A stretch of DNA of 64,000 nt from Streptomyces cathayae (GCF_029760955.1 NZ_CP121682.1:2728001-2792000), one strand, 5' to 3'. Positions 9,119 through 17,859 are shown, counted from the first letter of the stretch. The notes: generated by a model not told the origin, from the sequence alone. Program-made: numbers and translations.

Positions 9119-9388
9119 TGTCCCTCTCGGCCCTTCTCGGACTCTCCTCGGTACCTCTCGGCGCCTCCCGGCACCTCTCGGCCCTTCCCGCACCGTTACC
9201 CGTTCGGCCCTTCTCCCCTTGCCGTTCCCCCCGGCGTCGCCAGCCTTCTTCCCCGCCGCCTCCCGCCGCCCCGCCCTTCACCGATGGAGCACAGGTCGCG
9301 TACAGAGGAGGGTTGGGTTTCGCAGGTCAGGGGTAAGTCGGGCTACGACCGATGCGCTCAGGCCGGCCATGTGGGAGGGACCCCCGAC
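9119..9388. other. Low-complexity C/T-rich intergenic stretch
   Basis: Between the terminator and the next gene, about 9119-9260 consists of degenerate repeats of CCTCTCGGC and CCCTTC on the plus strand. I see no gene here. The last 100 nt before 9389 presumably hold the promoter of the small membrane protein. Confidence 0.5.
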
Positions 9389-9658
9389 ATGTTCTTGGAA
9401 ACGCTCAGCTCAGCGATCCTCGGCCTGGCCCTGGCCTGGGCGGCCACGCGCCGTCTCCCGCACCGCCTCCCCGCCCGCGCGCTGGTCCTGCCGACGGGCG
9501 TGGCCGGGGCCGTCTTCGGCGCGCTGATCACCCACAGCGCGCTGGACGCGGGCGGCCCGCTGACGGTCCTGTCCGGCGCCGCGATCGTCTCCGTGGCCTC
9601 GATGTCGCTGCTGCTGCGTCCCGCGGGCAGACTCCGCGGCCGGTCGGCGACCGCCTGA
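9389..9658 (+). CDS. Small membrane protein, unknown
   Basis: 89 residues from ATG 9389 (MFLETLSSAILG), chosen because GGGAGGG stands 8-10 nt upstream. An in-frame ATG at 9284 would add 35 residues of non-hydrophobic sequence. Two to three hydrophobic segments are present (SAILGLALAWAA, GVAGAVFGALI, GAAIVSVASMSLLL). The C-terminus is Arg-rich. I do not recognise a family. It converges on the ferritin-like gene. Confidence 0.65.
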   Translation: MFLETLSSAILGLALAWAATRRLPHRLPARALVLPTGVAGAVFGALITHSALDAGGPLTVLSGAAIVSVASMSLLLRPAGRLRGRSATA

Positions 9659-9701
9659 CCGGCCGCCGACGTCGGCACGGGAGCTGACCGGGGCGGCTCC
9701 C

Positions 9702-10457
9702 TCAGGCCGCCAGCCCCAGGGCGGCCATCCGCTTGGTGTGGGCCTCGGTGATCCGGGAGAACATCCTGCCGACCTCCGCGAGGTCGAAGCCGTCCGCGAC
9801 ACCGCCGACGAGCATCGTCGACAGCGCGTCCCGGTCGGCCACCACCCGCTGCGACTGGGACAGCGCCTCACCCATCAGCCGGCGTGCCCACAGCGCGAGC
9901 CGTCCGCCCAGGCGCGGGTCCGCGTCGATCGCCGAGCGCACCTTCTCCACGGCGAAGCCGCCGTGCCCGGTGTCGTCGAGCACGGTCAGCATCAGCGCCC
10001 GGGTGTCGGAGTCCAGCCGGACCGCGACCTCCCGGTAGAAGTCACTGGCGATGGAGTCGCCCACGTAGGCCTTGACGAGCCCTTCGAGCCAGCCGGAGGG
10101 CGCCGTCTGCTTGTGGAAGCCCTCGTACGCGGCGACGAACGGCTCCATGGCGGCAGTCGGCTCCTCGCCGATCTCGGCCAGCCGGTCGCGCAGCCGCTCG
10201 AAGTGGTGGAACTCGGCCGACGCCATCTTGGCCAGTTCCGCCTTGTCCGCCAGCGTGGGAGCCAGCTTGGCGTCTTCCGCGAGCCGCTCGAACGCCGCGA
10301 GCTCTCCGTACGCGAGCGCGCCGAGCAGATCCACGACGGCGGCGCGGTACTGCGGCTCGGCGGAGGCGGCCGTCCAGTCCAGGGCGGCGATGCCGGTGGG
10401 TGCGGCCGGGGTGTCGGGGGTGTCCTCGGCGGGGTCAGGCTTGTCAGAGCTCGTCAT
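9702..10457 (-). CDS. Ferritin-like fold protein, MiaE_2 type
   Basis: 251 residues. An Ala/Pro-rich start is followed by a four-helix bundle. Glu and His residues are spaced as in diiron proteins (YGELAAFERLAEDA, then SAEFHHFERLRDRL, then a later DTGHGGF). This fits the MiaE-like tRNA hydroxylase superfamily found in Actinobacteria (PF13794). In the family, MiaE hydroxylates a modified adenosine at tRNA position 37, but whether this branch does so is not established. ATG 10457 was chosen because the longer frame upstream runs through the intergenic region. It is divergent from the helicase gene. Confidence 0.8.
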   Translation of the reverse strand: MTSSDKPDPAEDTPDTPAAPTGIAALDWTAASAEPQYRAAVVDLLGALAYGELAAFERLAEDAKLAPTLADKAELAKMASAEFHHFERLRDRLAEIGEEPTAAMEPFVAAYEGFHKQTAPSGWLEGLVKAYVGDSIASDFYREVAVRLDSDTRALMLTVLDDTGHGGFAVEKVRSAIDADPRLGGRLALWARRLMGEALSQSQRVVADRDALSTMLVGGVADGFDLAEVGRMFSRITEAHTKRMAALGLAA

Positions 10458-10842
10458 AAACCGCACAATAGCCCGCTGATCGAGGGCCGGAAGGTGCTGG
10501 TCAACAGGTGTGACGACGACTACGTGGCCAAATCGGCCATGGCGTGTGCGCGAATTCGGGGTATGGTGGTAATGCGCCTGCCGAATACTTTGTCGTGTTC
10601 GACGGGGCGTATGTATGAGGATGCCCGGTCGGAGGCCCGATCGGCTCCGCCCCGACCGCTCTCCCTGACCGTACGGCACAGTGCGTACGACGATCGGAGG
10701 GACCCTCAGCGGTACGAGCGCTAGAGCGTCGGTAGTGGTCCCGTGCCCTACGGCATTCCCGTAAGGCAGCCGACGTCCCCGGCACGGTCCATAGACGACC
10801 CCCGCGCTCGCCTCGCACCGCGTACACAGAAGAGGCAGCACC
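10458..10842. promoter_or_regulatory. Divergent intergenic region with structured helicase leader
   Basis: 385 nt separate the ferritin-like gene from the helicase CTG start. No gene is visible. Several inverted repeats lie on the helicase side, including a 9-bp hairpin at 10745-10767 (GCCCTACGG / CCGTAAGGC, one mismatch). The helicase mRNA therefore probably has a folded 5' leader. Promoter elements could not be fixed. Confidence 0.45.
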
Positions 10843-13170
10843 CTGACTACGTTCCGAGAGCTCGGGATCCTCCCCGAGACCGCCGAAGCCCTGGAAGCCG
10901 TCGGCATCACCACCCCCTTCCCCATCCAGGAACTGACGCTCCCCGTGGCCCTGTCGGGCACGGACGTCATCGGCCAGGCCAAGACCGGCACCGGAAAGAC
11001 GCTCGGCTTCGGCCTTCCGCTCCTCGAGCGCGTGACCGTCCCGGCGGACGTGGAGGCCGGGCGCGCGAAGCCCGAGGACCTCACCGACACCCCGCAGGCG
11101 CTGGTCGTCGTCCCCACCCGCGAGCTGTGCACGCAGGTCACCAACGACCTGCTGACCGCCGGCAAGGTGCGCAACGTACGCGTCACCGCGATCTACGGCG
11201 GCCGGGCCTACGAGCCCCAGGTCGAGGCCCTGAAGAAGGGCGTCGACGTGATCGTCGGCACCCCGGGCCGGCTGCTCGACCTGGCGGGGCAGAAGAAGCT
11301 GAACCTGAAGCACGTCAAGGCCCTCGTCCTCGACGAGGCCGACGAGATGCTCGACCTGGGCTTCCTGCCCGACGTCGAGAAGATCATCAACCTGCTTCCG
11401 GCGCGCCGCCAGACCATGCTGTTCTCGGCCACCATGCCGGGCGCGGTCATCGGGCTGGCCCGCCGCTACATGTCGCAGCCCACGCACATCCGCGCCACCG
11501 CGCCGGACGACGAGGGCGCGACGGTCGCGAACACCACGCAGTTCGTCTACCGCGCGCACAACATGGACAAGCCCGAGATGGTCTCGCGGATACTGCAGGC
11601 CGACGGCCGGGGGCTGGTCATGGTCTTCTGCCGCACCAAGCGCACCGCCGCCGACCTCGCCGACCAGCTGGGGCAGCGCGGCTTCGCCTCCGGCGCGGTC
11701 CACGGCGACCTCGGCCAGGGCGCCCGTGAGCAGGCGCTGCGCGCCTTCCGCAACGGCAAGGTGGACGTGCTCGTCTGCACCGACGTCGCCGCCCGCGGCA
11801 TCGACGTCGAGGGGGTGACGCACGTCATCAACTACCAGTCACCCGAGGACGAGAAGACGTATCTGCACCGCATCGGCCGGACGGGCCGCGCGGGGGCGAA
11901 GGGTACGGCGATCACCCTGGTCGACTGGGACGACATCCCGCGCTGGCAGCTGATCGACAAGGCACTGGACCTGGGCTTCAGCGACCCGCCGGAGACGTAC
12001 TCCACCTCCCCGCACCTGTTCACCGACCTCGGCATCCCCGAGGGGACGAAGGGTGTCCTGCCGCGCTCGGAGCGCACCCGTGCCGGGCTCGACGCGGAGG
12101 AGCTGGAGGACCTGGGTGAGCCGGGCGGCCGTGGTCCGCGCGGCGGTCGCGGTGCCCGGAGCGAGCGGAACGACCGGAACGGTCGGGGTGACTCCGAGCG
12201 TGAGCGTCCGGCCCGTACGCCGCGCCGCCGGCGCCGTACGCGCGGTGGTGCCCCGCTGGACGAATCGGCGCAGCCGGCGGCCCCGGCCGTCGAGGGCACC
12301 GATGAGGCCGACACCGGTACGGCACCCCGCACCCCGCGCCGTCGGCGCCGTACGCGTGGTGGGGCGGCCTCCGAGGCGACGACCGCCCCGGTGACCGCGG
12401 TCGAGTCCACCGGGCCCGCGCGGTCCGCCGAGTCCGCCGCCGAGCACGTCGATCCCGCCGAGTCGGCTGTCGCGACGGTCGAGGGCGGCGCGGTCGAGGG
12501 CAGCGTGGTCGAAGACGCTCCGGAGGCGCCGGCAGCGCCGCGCCGCCGCCGGACCCGCAAGGCCACGGCTGCCACGGCCCCTGCGGCCGAGGCAGTGGTG
12601 GACACCGTCGAGGAGGCCACCGAATCCGCCGCGGAGGCGACCGGGACGAAGCCCCGGCGCACCAGGACGCGGAAGACGGCCGCCGCCGCGACCACCGAGG
12701 CCGGTACGACCGCGACCGGCATCCCGGCGCAGACCGCCCCGGAGGCGGAGGCGGAGACCGCCGAGGCGAAGCCCCGGGTCCGCCGCACCCGCAAGACCGC
12801 CGCCCCGGCCGAGACGGGCGTGGACACGGCCGAGGCCGCCGAGGTCAAGCCGCGCCGCACCCGCAAGGCGGCCACCGCCGTGCAGGAGCCGGAGGCCGCG
12901 GTGGACGCCACGGCCGAGGTCAAGCCCCGGCGCACCCGGAAGACGGCAGCCGCCGCGACCGTGCTCGACACCGCTGAAGCCGTCGAGGCCGCCGAGCCCA
13001 AGCCGCGTCGCCGCACCCGCAAGACCGCCGCGGCCACCGAGGCCGGTACGACCGCGACCGGCATCCCGGCGCAGGCCGTGCCGGAGGCGGAGACGGCCGA
13101 GGCTAAGCCCCGGGTCCGCCGCACCCGCAAGACCGCCGCCCCGGCCACCGCGGAGCCCACGGAGGCCTGA
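10843..13170 (+). CDS. DEAD-box RNA helicase with basic repetitive tail, CTG start
   Basis: 775 residues. It has the Q motif (FPIQE), motif I AKTGTGKT, motif Ia PTRELCTQ, DEAD as DEADEM, SAT as FSATMP, and C-terminal HRIGRTGRAG. The core spans about residues 10-400. The remainder is an Ala/Lys/Arg tail with many RRTRKTAAA units, resembling histone H1-like tails. The family unwinds RNA in ribosome assembly and decay. No ATG, GTG or TTG exists in frame between the stop at 10792-10794 and GTG 10945, which lies after the Q motif. CTG 10843 (TTFRELGILPE) has AGAGG about 8 nt upstream and restores the full domain, so CTG is the likely start. Confidence 0.88.
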   Translation: MTTFRELGILPETAEALEAVGITTPFPIQELTLPVALSGTDVIGQAKTGTGKTLGFGLPLLERVTVPADVEAGRAKPEDLTDTPQALVVVPTRELCTQVTNDLLTAGKVRNVRVTAIYGGRAYEPQVEALKKGVDVIVGTPGRLLDLAGQKKLNLKHVKALVLDEADEMLDLGFLPDVEKIINLLPARRQTMLFSATMPGAVIGLARRYMSQPTHIRATAPDDEGATVANTTQFVYRAHNMDKPEMVSRILQADGRGLVMVFCRTKRTAADLADQLGQRGFASGAVHGDLGQGAREQALRAFRNGKVDVLVCTDVAARGIDVEGVTHVINYQSPEDEKTYLHRIGRTGRAGAKGTAITLVDWDDIPRWQLIDKALDLGFSDPPETYSTSPHLFTDLGIPEGTKGVLPRSERTRAGLDAEELEDLGEPGGRGPRGGRGARSERNDRNGRGDSERERPARTPRRRRRTRGGAPLDESAQPAAPAVEGTDEADTGTAPRTPRRRRRTRGGAASEATTAPVTAVESTGPARSAESAAEHVDPAESAVATVEGGAVEGSVVEDAPEAPAAPRRRRTRKATAATAPAAEAVVDTVEEATESAAEATGTKPRRTRTRKTAAAATTEAGTTATGIPAQTAPEAEAETAEAKPRVRRTRKTAAPAETGVDTAEAAEVKPRRTRKAATAVQEPEAAVDATAEVKPRRTRKTAAAATVLDTAEAVEAAEPKPRRRTRKTAAATEAGTTATGIPAQAVPEAETAEAKPRVRRTRKTAAPATAEPTEA
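12700..13150 (+). repeat. In-gene repeats of the helicase tail
   Basis: The segment encoding GTTATGIPAQ followed by EAKPRVRRTRKTAAPA occurs twice, at about 12714-12810 and 13044-13147, with near-identical DNA. Shorter RRTRKTAA units lie between and before them. This looks like recent expansion by slippage or unequal exchange. Confidence 0.8.
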
Positions 13171-13179
13171 CGCACCACA

Positions 13180-13219
13180 CCGACGGCCCGGTCCCCCACC
13201 CGTGGGGCCGGGCCGTCGG
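13180..13219 (+). terminator. Hairpin after helicase gene
   Basis: CCGACGGCCCGG at 13180-13191 pairs with CCGGGCCGTCGG at 13208-13219. A CCCC/GGGG inner extension with one bulge adds to the stem. It sits 10 nt after the helicase stop. Confidence 0.8.
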
Positions 13220-13255
13220 CGTCGGCCGGCCCCTGCTGCCCGCTACCCTCACCCC

Positions 13256-14218
13256 GTGACCAGCCACCCCACCCCCGCTTCCGTTCCCCCTCCGACCCCG
13301 GCCCCAGCCTCCGCCCCACCCACCGGCGCGCGGGCGTACCGGCTTCGCACGTCCCGTGGGGAGTTCGCCGTCGTCGACGTGCCACCGGCCGACGGGGCCC
13401 AGCCGAAGGGGGTCGTGCTGGCACTGCCCGGGTTCACGGGCAGCAAGGAGGACTTCACGCTGCTGCACGGGCCGCTCGCCGCACACGGATACCGCAGCAT
13501 CGCCGTGGACGGGCGGGGACAGTACGAGTCGGACGGCCCCGCTGACGACGAATCCGCTTATGCCCAGGCCGAGTTGGCGCAGGATGTGCTCGCGCAGGCG
13601 GAGGCGCTCGGCGCGGCTGCGCCGCTGCACCTCGTCGGGCACTCGCTCGGCGGCCAGATCGCCCGTGCGGCCGTGCTCGAGGACCACTCCCCGTTCCGTT
13701 CGCTCACCCTGATCTCGTCGGGCCCCGCCCGGATCTCGGTCTCCCAGGAGCAGCGCGTGAAGCTGCTGCGGGAGGCGCTCGACCGGATGTCGATGGCGCA
13801 GTGCTGGGAGGCGATCCTGGCCATGGGCCCGCCGGAGGAGGTCGGCGGCCCCGCCCGTGGGCTCGGTGGCCAGGAGCACCTGCGCCGCCGCTGGTTGGCC
13901 ACCAGGCCTGCACAACTACTGGCCACCGGGCGGCAGTTGTGTACGGAGCCGGACCGGGTCGCCGAACTCGCCGCCGTGCCACTGCCGTTCCATGTGCTGT
14001 CGGGTGCGCACGACGACACCTGGCCGGTGCCGGACCTGGACGCCATGGCCGTACGGCTGAACGCGCACCGCACGGTCGTCGCCGGCGCCGAGCACTCCCC
14101 CAACGTCGACCGGCCCGCGCCCACGGCACACGCCCTCGCCGCGTTCTGGGACCGGCTCCACGACGACGGCGACGACACCCCGCACCACGGCCGGCACGGG
14201 CCGGGGCGTGCCGTCTAG
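13256..14218 (+). CDS. Alpha/beta hydrolase
   Basis: 320 residues with LPGFTGSKEDF (oxyanion), GHSLGGQ (nucleophile Ser), SGAHDDTWPV (acid) and AGAEHSPNVDRP (His). The first 30 residues are Pro/Ala-rich. GTG 13256 was chosen because the hydrolase domain begins soon after it. No SD precedes it, and a TACCCT -10-like box at 13244-13249 ends 6 nt before it, so the mRNA may be leaderless. Its stop shares bases with the stop of the convergent NYN gene (CTAG at 14215-14218). The substrate is unknown. Confidence 0.87.
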   Translation: MTSHPTPASVPPPTPAPASAPPTGARAYRLRTSRGEFAVVDVPPADGAQPKGVVLALPGFTGSKEDFTLLHGPLAAHGYRSIAVDGRGQYESDGPADDESAYAQAELAQDVLAQAEALGAAAPLHLVGHSLGGQIARAAVLEDHSPFRSLTLISSGPARISVSQEQRVKLLREALDRMSMAQCWEAILAMGPPEEVGGPARGLGGQEHLRRRWLATRPAQLLATGRQLCTEPDRVAELAAVPLPFHVLSGAHDDTWPVPDLDAMAVRLNAHRTVVAGAEHSPNVDRPAPTAHALAAFWDRLHDDGDDTPHHGRHGPGRAV

Positions 14219-15108
14219 TACTGCGCCTGGAGGTGGGACCAGAAGCCGTCGCGCAGCGCGCGTCTCAGGTCCGCCTGGCCGCGCAGGGAGTACTGCAGCA
14301 GGCCCTCGGCCTCCACCAGCAGGTCCTGGTCGACCGAGCCGGGCAGGTAGGGGTGGCCGGGCAGCAGTTCCACCAGCGTGTCCCGGCCCCGTTCGGCGAG
14401 CCACTTCGCGGCGATCTGCGCACCGACGAAACGGACGTCCTCGCGGGTGGGCCGGCCTGTCGCGGGCTCGTACGCGGGGGCCGTGCGCCGGGAGACGTAC
14501 GGCTTGAAGAAGTCGAGTTCGAAGGTGCGCTGGCTGTCGACCTCCCAGAGCAGGGGCTCGGCCTGGTTGCGCCCCTCGGGGGCCTCGATGCCCCAGAGGT
14601 GGACGCGGGCGCCGTACCCCTGGGCGGCCTCGACCGCCGGGACCAGGTCCTCGTCACCGCCCAGCAGGGCCGCGTCGCTGATGGCGCGGTACCGGGCCAG
14701 TGACTCCAGGTCGGAGCGGATCAGGGAGTCGACGCCCTTCTGCTGGTTGTTGGCGTTGAGGTTGCCGAGGCGGACCTTGACGTCGGGGAGCTCCGCGATG
14801 GTCTGCTGCTCGGCGGTGTGGATGCGGCGCCGGGCCCCGTCGTACCAGTAGACGCGCAGCAGCCTGCTGTCCGCGAAGATGGTGCGGGCCCGGTCGATGA
14901 GCGCGTCGATGAATCCCTCGGCGTCGAGGTCGAAGGCCCTGCGGTCCTCCGTCCCGGCCACCAGCCGCCCCGCCGCCGCGTACAGGTAGCCGGCGTCGAC
15001 GAAGATCGCGTGTGTCGAGGGCGTCTTCGCCACCTCGGCGAGCATGCGCTGCAGCAGCTCGTTCGTGCGGTCGATACGGGAGTTCAGCTCCGCGAGGTCA
15101 TCGTTCAT
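14215..15108 (-). CDS. NYN domain (PIN-like) ribonuclease-type protein
   Basis: 297 residues. After a short helical N-terminus, IFVDAGYLYAAAGRL gives the first acidic residue of the NYN/LabA fold, GVDSLIRSDL the second and LLGGDEDLVPAVEAAQGYGA the third, followed by VHLWG. NYN domains are predicted metal-dependent nucleases. ATG 15108 (MNDDLAELNS) is preferred; the adjacent ATG 15111 is equally possible. It stands alone and convergent with the hydrolase. The RNA target is unknown. Confidence 0.85.
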   Translation of the reverse strand: MNDDLAELNSRIDRTNELLQRMLAEVAKTPSTHAIFVDAGYLYAAAGRLVAGTEDRRAFDLDAEGFIDALIDRARTIFADSRLLRVYWYDGARRRIHTAEQQTIAELPDVKVRLGNLNANNQQKGVDSLIRSDLESLARYRAISDAALLGGDEDLVPAVEAAQGYGARVHLWGIEAPEGRNQAEPLLWEVDSQRTFELDFFKPYVSRRTAPAYEPATGRPTREDVRFVGAQIAAKWLAERGRDTLVELLPGHPYLPGSVDQDLLVEAEGLLQYSLRGQADLRRALRDGFWSHLQAQY

Positions 15109-15214
15109 CATCTCTATTGTCCTGGCGGTCACTGTGCGAACACAACCGGTCCCGGTCGGTCCCCTTCGAAACACCCATCCGTCGGTGCCCGATCAGCCCG
15201 CGGTCGATCGAATT

Positions 15215-15234
15215 ATTCCCTTGACGTAGGGAAT
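15215..15234. promoter_or_regulatory. Candidate promoter and operator palindrome
   Basis: ATTCCC (15215-15220) and GGGAAT (15229-15234) form an inverted repeat around TTGACG, a plausible -35 element facing the plus strand. It lies 110-130 nt upstream of the small TTG-start gene. A repressor could bind here, but no -10 is certain. Confidence 0.4.
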
Positions 15235-15304
15235 GTTCTGCGGATTTCACTCGTTTATTACTGACGGCACACGAGCCGGTCCGGCCCGTGGCCGTCCACC
15301 CCGT

Positions 15305-15324
15305 CGTCCTCCCTCGGGAGGACG
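15305..15324 (+). promoter_or_regulatory. Hairpin just upstream of small ORF RBS
   Basis: CGTCCTCC, loop CTCG, GGAGGACG: a perfect 8-bp stem with a tetraloop ending about 10 nt before the GGGAG ribosome site of the 50-residue ORF. It may stabilise or attenuate that short mRNA. Confidence 0.45.
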
Positions 15325-15344
15325 GCCAATGAAGGGAGAAGTGC

Positions 15345-15497
15345 TTGCACTTCGAGATCATGCGACTCGACGACATCGACGGCACCGCCGTGGACAGCAC
15401 CGTGGTGGAGGCCGCCTCCGTCAACCGTATCGTCCAGCAGGCCGCCGCCATCGGGCAGCGCCTGTGGATCCGCCCGGCCGGCACACCCGCTCCATGA
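15345..15497 (+). CDS. 50-residue small protein, TTG start
   Basis: Frame TTG CAC TTC GAG gives LHFEIMRLDDIDGTAVDSTVV, then EAASVNRIVQQAAAIGQRLW and a short IRPAGTPAP tail (50 residues, start read as Met). GGGAG lies 9 nt upstream of TTG, an ATG alternative is six codons in, and coding bias (G/C at third positions) is strong. It is too short for usual ORF lists. I recall similar short proteins in other Streptomyces but cannot name a family or function. It converges on marC. Confidence 0.65.
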   Translation: MHFEIMRLDDIDGTAVDSTVVEAASVNRIVQQAAAIGQRLWIRPAGTPAP

Positions 15498-15521
15498 CGC
15501 GGGACGTGCACCCCGGGACGG

Positions 15522-16127
15522 TCAGCCGCCCTGGATCACCTGTGTGACCCCGTTGATGATCTGCTGCACGGCGATCGCGGAGAGCATCATGCCCGCGAGG
15601 CGCGTCACCAGGACCACCCCGCCGTCCTTGATGACCCGGATGATCAGCAGCGAGTACCGCATGACCAGCCACAGCACGACGTGGACGGCGAGGATCGCCG
15701 CCCACACCGACACCTGGGCGGTCGTGCCGTCCGCCTCCTGCACGGCGAGGATGACCGAAACGATCGCTCCGGGACCGGCCAGCAGCGGCATGCCGAGCGG
15801 GACCAGCGCGACGTTGACGTCCTTGGTCTGCTGGGGCTCGTCGGTCTTGCCGGTGAGCAGGTCGAGCGCGATCAGCAGGAGCAGCAGCCCGCCCGCGATC
15901 ATCAGCGCCGGTACGGACACGTGCAGGTAGTCGAGGATCTGCTGCCCGACCAGCCCGAACAGGACGATCACCCCACCGGCCACGCAGACCGCCTGGAAGG
16001 CCATCCGCCTCTGCACCTTGGCGGGCCGCCCCGCGGTCAGGGCCAGGAAGATCGGGGTGATCCCCGGGGGATCCATGATGACGAAAAGGGTCAGGAAAAG
16101 GGAGCCGAAGACGGCGACGTCGAACAT
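15522..16127 (-). CDS. MarC family integral membrane protein
   Basis: 201 residues. The N-terminus FGSLFLTLFVIMDPPGITPIF is characteristic of the MarC/UPF0056 family, and about six transmembrane segments are visible. The function of the family is unresolved; older links to multidrug resistance were not upheld. The ATG is at 16127. The PHP-phosphatase gene lies upstream on the same strand with a 94-nt gap. Confidence 0.9.
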   Translation of the reverse strand: MFDVAVFGSLFLTLFVIMDPPGITPIFLALTAGRPAKVQRRMAFQAVCVAGGVIVLFGLVGQQILDYLHVSVPALMIAGGLLLLLIALDLLTGKTDEPQQTKDVNVALVPLGMPLLAGPGAIVSVILAVQEADGTTAQVSVWAAILAVHVVLWLVMRYSLLIIRVIKDGGVVLVTRLAGMMLSAIAVQQIINGVTQVIQGG

Positions 16128-16221
16128 GAGTGCCTTGCTGAGAACGAGCGAGCGCGGAGCGCTCGAGGGAAGAGCCCGATGAACGAGCCGGAGGAACGAG
16201 TGGGGCGAGTGGGCGTGGGAC

Positions 16222-17079
16222 TCAGGCTCCGCCGGCCCCCGGCACCGGGAACGCGCCGGTCGCGCGCCGCGTGATCTCGCCGTACACCTCGGGGTCCGTC
16301 GTGAACTCGCCGAGCTCGCAGCTCTTCCGGCTGCCGTGGTAGTCGCTGGACCCGGTCACCAGCAGTCCCAGTTCCTTCGCGAGGCCGCGCAGTCGCGCCC
16401 TGGTCTCGGGGTCGTGGTCCATGTGGTCGACCTCGATGCCGTCGAGGCCGGCCTCGGCCAGCGCGGCCAGCGCGGACTCCGGTACGGTCCGGCCGCGCTT
16501 GGCGGCGGCCGGGTGGGCGAACACCGCGACCCCGCCCGCGCCCTTGATCAGCCGGAGCGCCTCGAAGGGGTCCGTCTCGTGCTTCTCCATGTGGGCCCGG
16601 CCGCCGTCGGCCAGCCACTGCGGGGTGAACGCGTCGCTCACGCTCGCCACCACGCCCAGTTCGACGAGTGCGGTGGCCACGTGCGGGCGGCCCACCGAGC
16701 CGTCGCCGGCGATCCGCGTGATCTGCTCCCAGGTGACGGGCACACCCAGGGCGTTCAGCTTGGCGACCATGCCCCGGGCCCGCGGCACCCGGTCGTCCCG
16801 GACCAGCTCGCGCTCGGCGAGCAGGGCCGGCTCCGCGGGGTCGAAGAGGTAGGCCAGCATGTGCATGCCGATACCGTCGAGCCGGCAGGAGAGCTCGGCG
16901 CCGGTCACCAGCGTGAGCCCCGCAGGGAGCGCGGCGAGGGCCTCGGCGTGACCGCGGGTGGTGTCGTGGTCGGTCAGCGCGACGACGTCGAGACCCGCAG
17001 CGGCGGCCTTGCGGACCAGACCGGCCGGGGAGTCCGTGCCGTCGGACGCGGTGGAGTGGGTGTGCAGATCGATACGCAC
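16222..17079 (-). CDS. PHP domain phosphoesterase
   Basis: 285 residues. Metal-binding PHP motifs in order: DLHTHSTASDGT, LTDHDTT, GAELSC, FAHPAAAKR and GSSDYHG. This matches stand-alone PHP proteins such as 3',5'-nucleoside bisphosphate phosphatase/RNase AM. GTG 17079 is preferred over the in-frame TTG at 17094, because GGAGG ends 9 nt upstream of the GTG and overlaps codons after the TTG. Cytosolic. The precise substrate is inferred only at family level. Confidence 0.88.
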   Translation of the reverse strand: MRIDLHTHSTASDGTDSPAGLVRKAAAAGLDVVALTDHDTTRGHAEALAALPAGLTLVTGAELSCRLDGIGMHMLAYLFDPAEPALLAERELVRDDRVPRARGMVAKLNALGVPVTWEQITRIAGDGSVGRPHVATALVELGVVASVSDAFTPQWLADGGRAHMEKHETDPFEALRLIKGAGGVAVFAHPAAAKRGRTVPESALAALAEAGLDGIEVDHMDHDPETRARLRGLAKELGLLVTGSSDYHGSRKSCELGEFTTDPEVYGEITRRATGAFPVPGAGGA

Positions 17080-17211
17080 GACGCGTTCCTCCAAGCGGTG
17101 GCCGACGGACAGGGACGCCTCAGGATAACCGTATTTCCGGACACCCCGGTCACACCCGAACCCGCCCTGCGCCCCCTACCGCATCCCATCGCGCTCCCAC
17201 CGCGCGAGGAC

Positions 17212-17859
17212 CTACGGTCTCGTCTCCATCAGCCGCGGTGACAGCGCCCCGCAGGGCACCAGTCCCACCTCGGCCCCGGCGTCCCGGAGGTCGGTGAGGA
17301 CCAGTTCGTCGTACATCAGGAGCCCGGACTGCTCGGGCCAGAGCACCGCCCACAGCCACATCCCGAGCGCCTCGCCCGCGAAGACCGCCCGGTCGTCCGG
17401 CGCCTTGGAGACGTGCCAGAGCGGGGTCGGCCGGCCGGCGGCCAGCACCTTGGTCTCGGCGGGCTTCTCGACGTTCAGATACGGGCCGGGGTCCGGGCCG
17501 TCGACGCCCGCGTACCGCGCACCCAGCCCGACGCCGAGTTCCTCGGCCACGAGGACGAGTTCACCCATGCCGCCGAGCGGTCCGGGCCCGGTGCAGGCGA
17601 CGGCGGTGGCCCGGCCGCCGCCGCGGTCGTCACCCGCCGAGGCCACACCGGTGAACAGCCAGCCCACCGGCAGCGGCCACGGCATCCACACCGGCACCCG
17701 GGTGCGCCGCACGACGACGTTGAGGGCGTCGACGCTCGGCGGTATCACGGGCTGGACCGGATGCACCACACCGTGCACATCACACTGCCACGCATCGGAG
17801 AAGAGGCCGGGAGCCCTGACCCGGCCACCACACTTCGGGCAACTGGGTTCGCCCCTCAT
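17212..17859 (-). CDS. DUF6758 family protein with N-terminal zinc ribbon
   Basis: 215 residues. The N-terminus has CPKCGG and, about 17 residues on, CDVH, a likely zinc ribbon. The rest is an alpha/beta domain with motifs such as FTGVASAGDDRGGG and WLWAVLWPEQSGLL. I recall this as the conserved Streptomyces DUF6758 protein next to the PHP gene. Function is unknown. The ATG is at 17859. Confidence 0.78.
   Translation of the reverse strand: MRGEPSCPKCGGRVRAPGLFSDAWQCDVHGVVHPVQPVIPPSVDALNVVVRRTRVPVWMPWPLPVGWLFTGVASAGDDRGGGRATAVACTGPGPLGGMGELVLVAEELGVGLGARYAGVDGPDPGPYLNVEKPAETKVLAAGRPTPLWHVSKAPDDRAVFAGEALGMWLWAVLWPEQSGLLMYDELVLTDLRDAGAEVGLVPCGALSPRLMETRP

Noticed and set aside
9702..11186. 494-residue version of the MiaE-like gene
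   Set aside because: The first 240 residues cross the divergent promoter region and the helicase coding strand. ATG 10457 begins the conserved part.
12700..13150. Possible CRISPR-like array in the helicase tail
   Set aside because: Repeats are coding, vary in spacing and lie in frame; no spacer or cas gene present.
16222..17094. PHP gene starting at TTG 17094
   Set aside because: The SD GGAGG lies inside this extension and fits GTG 17079.
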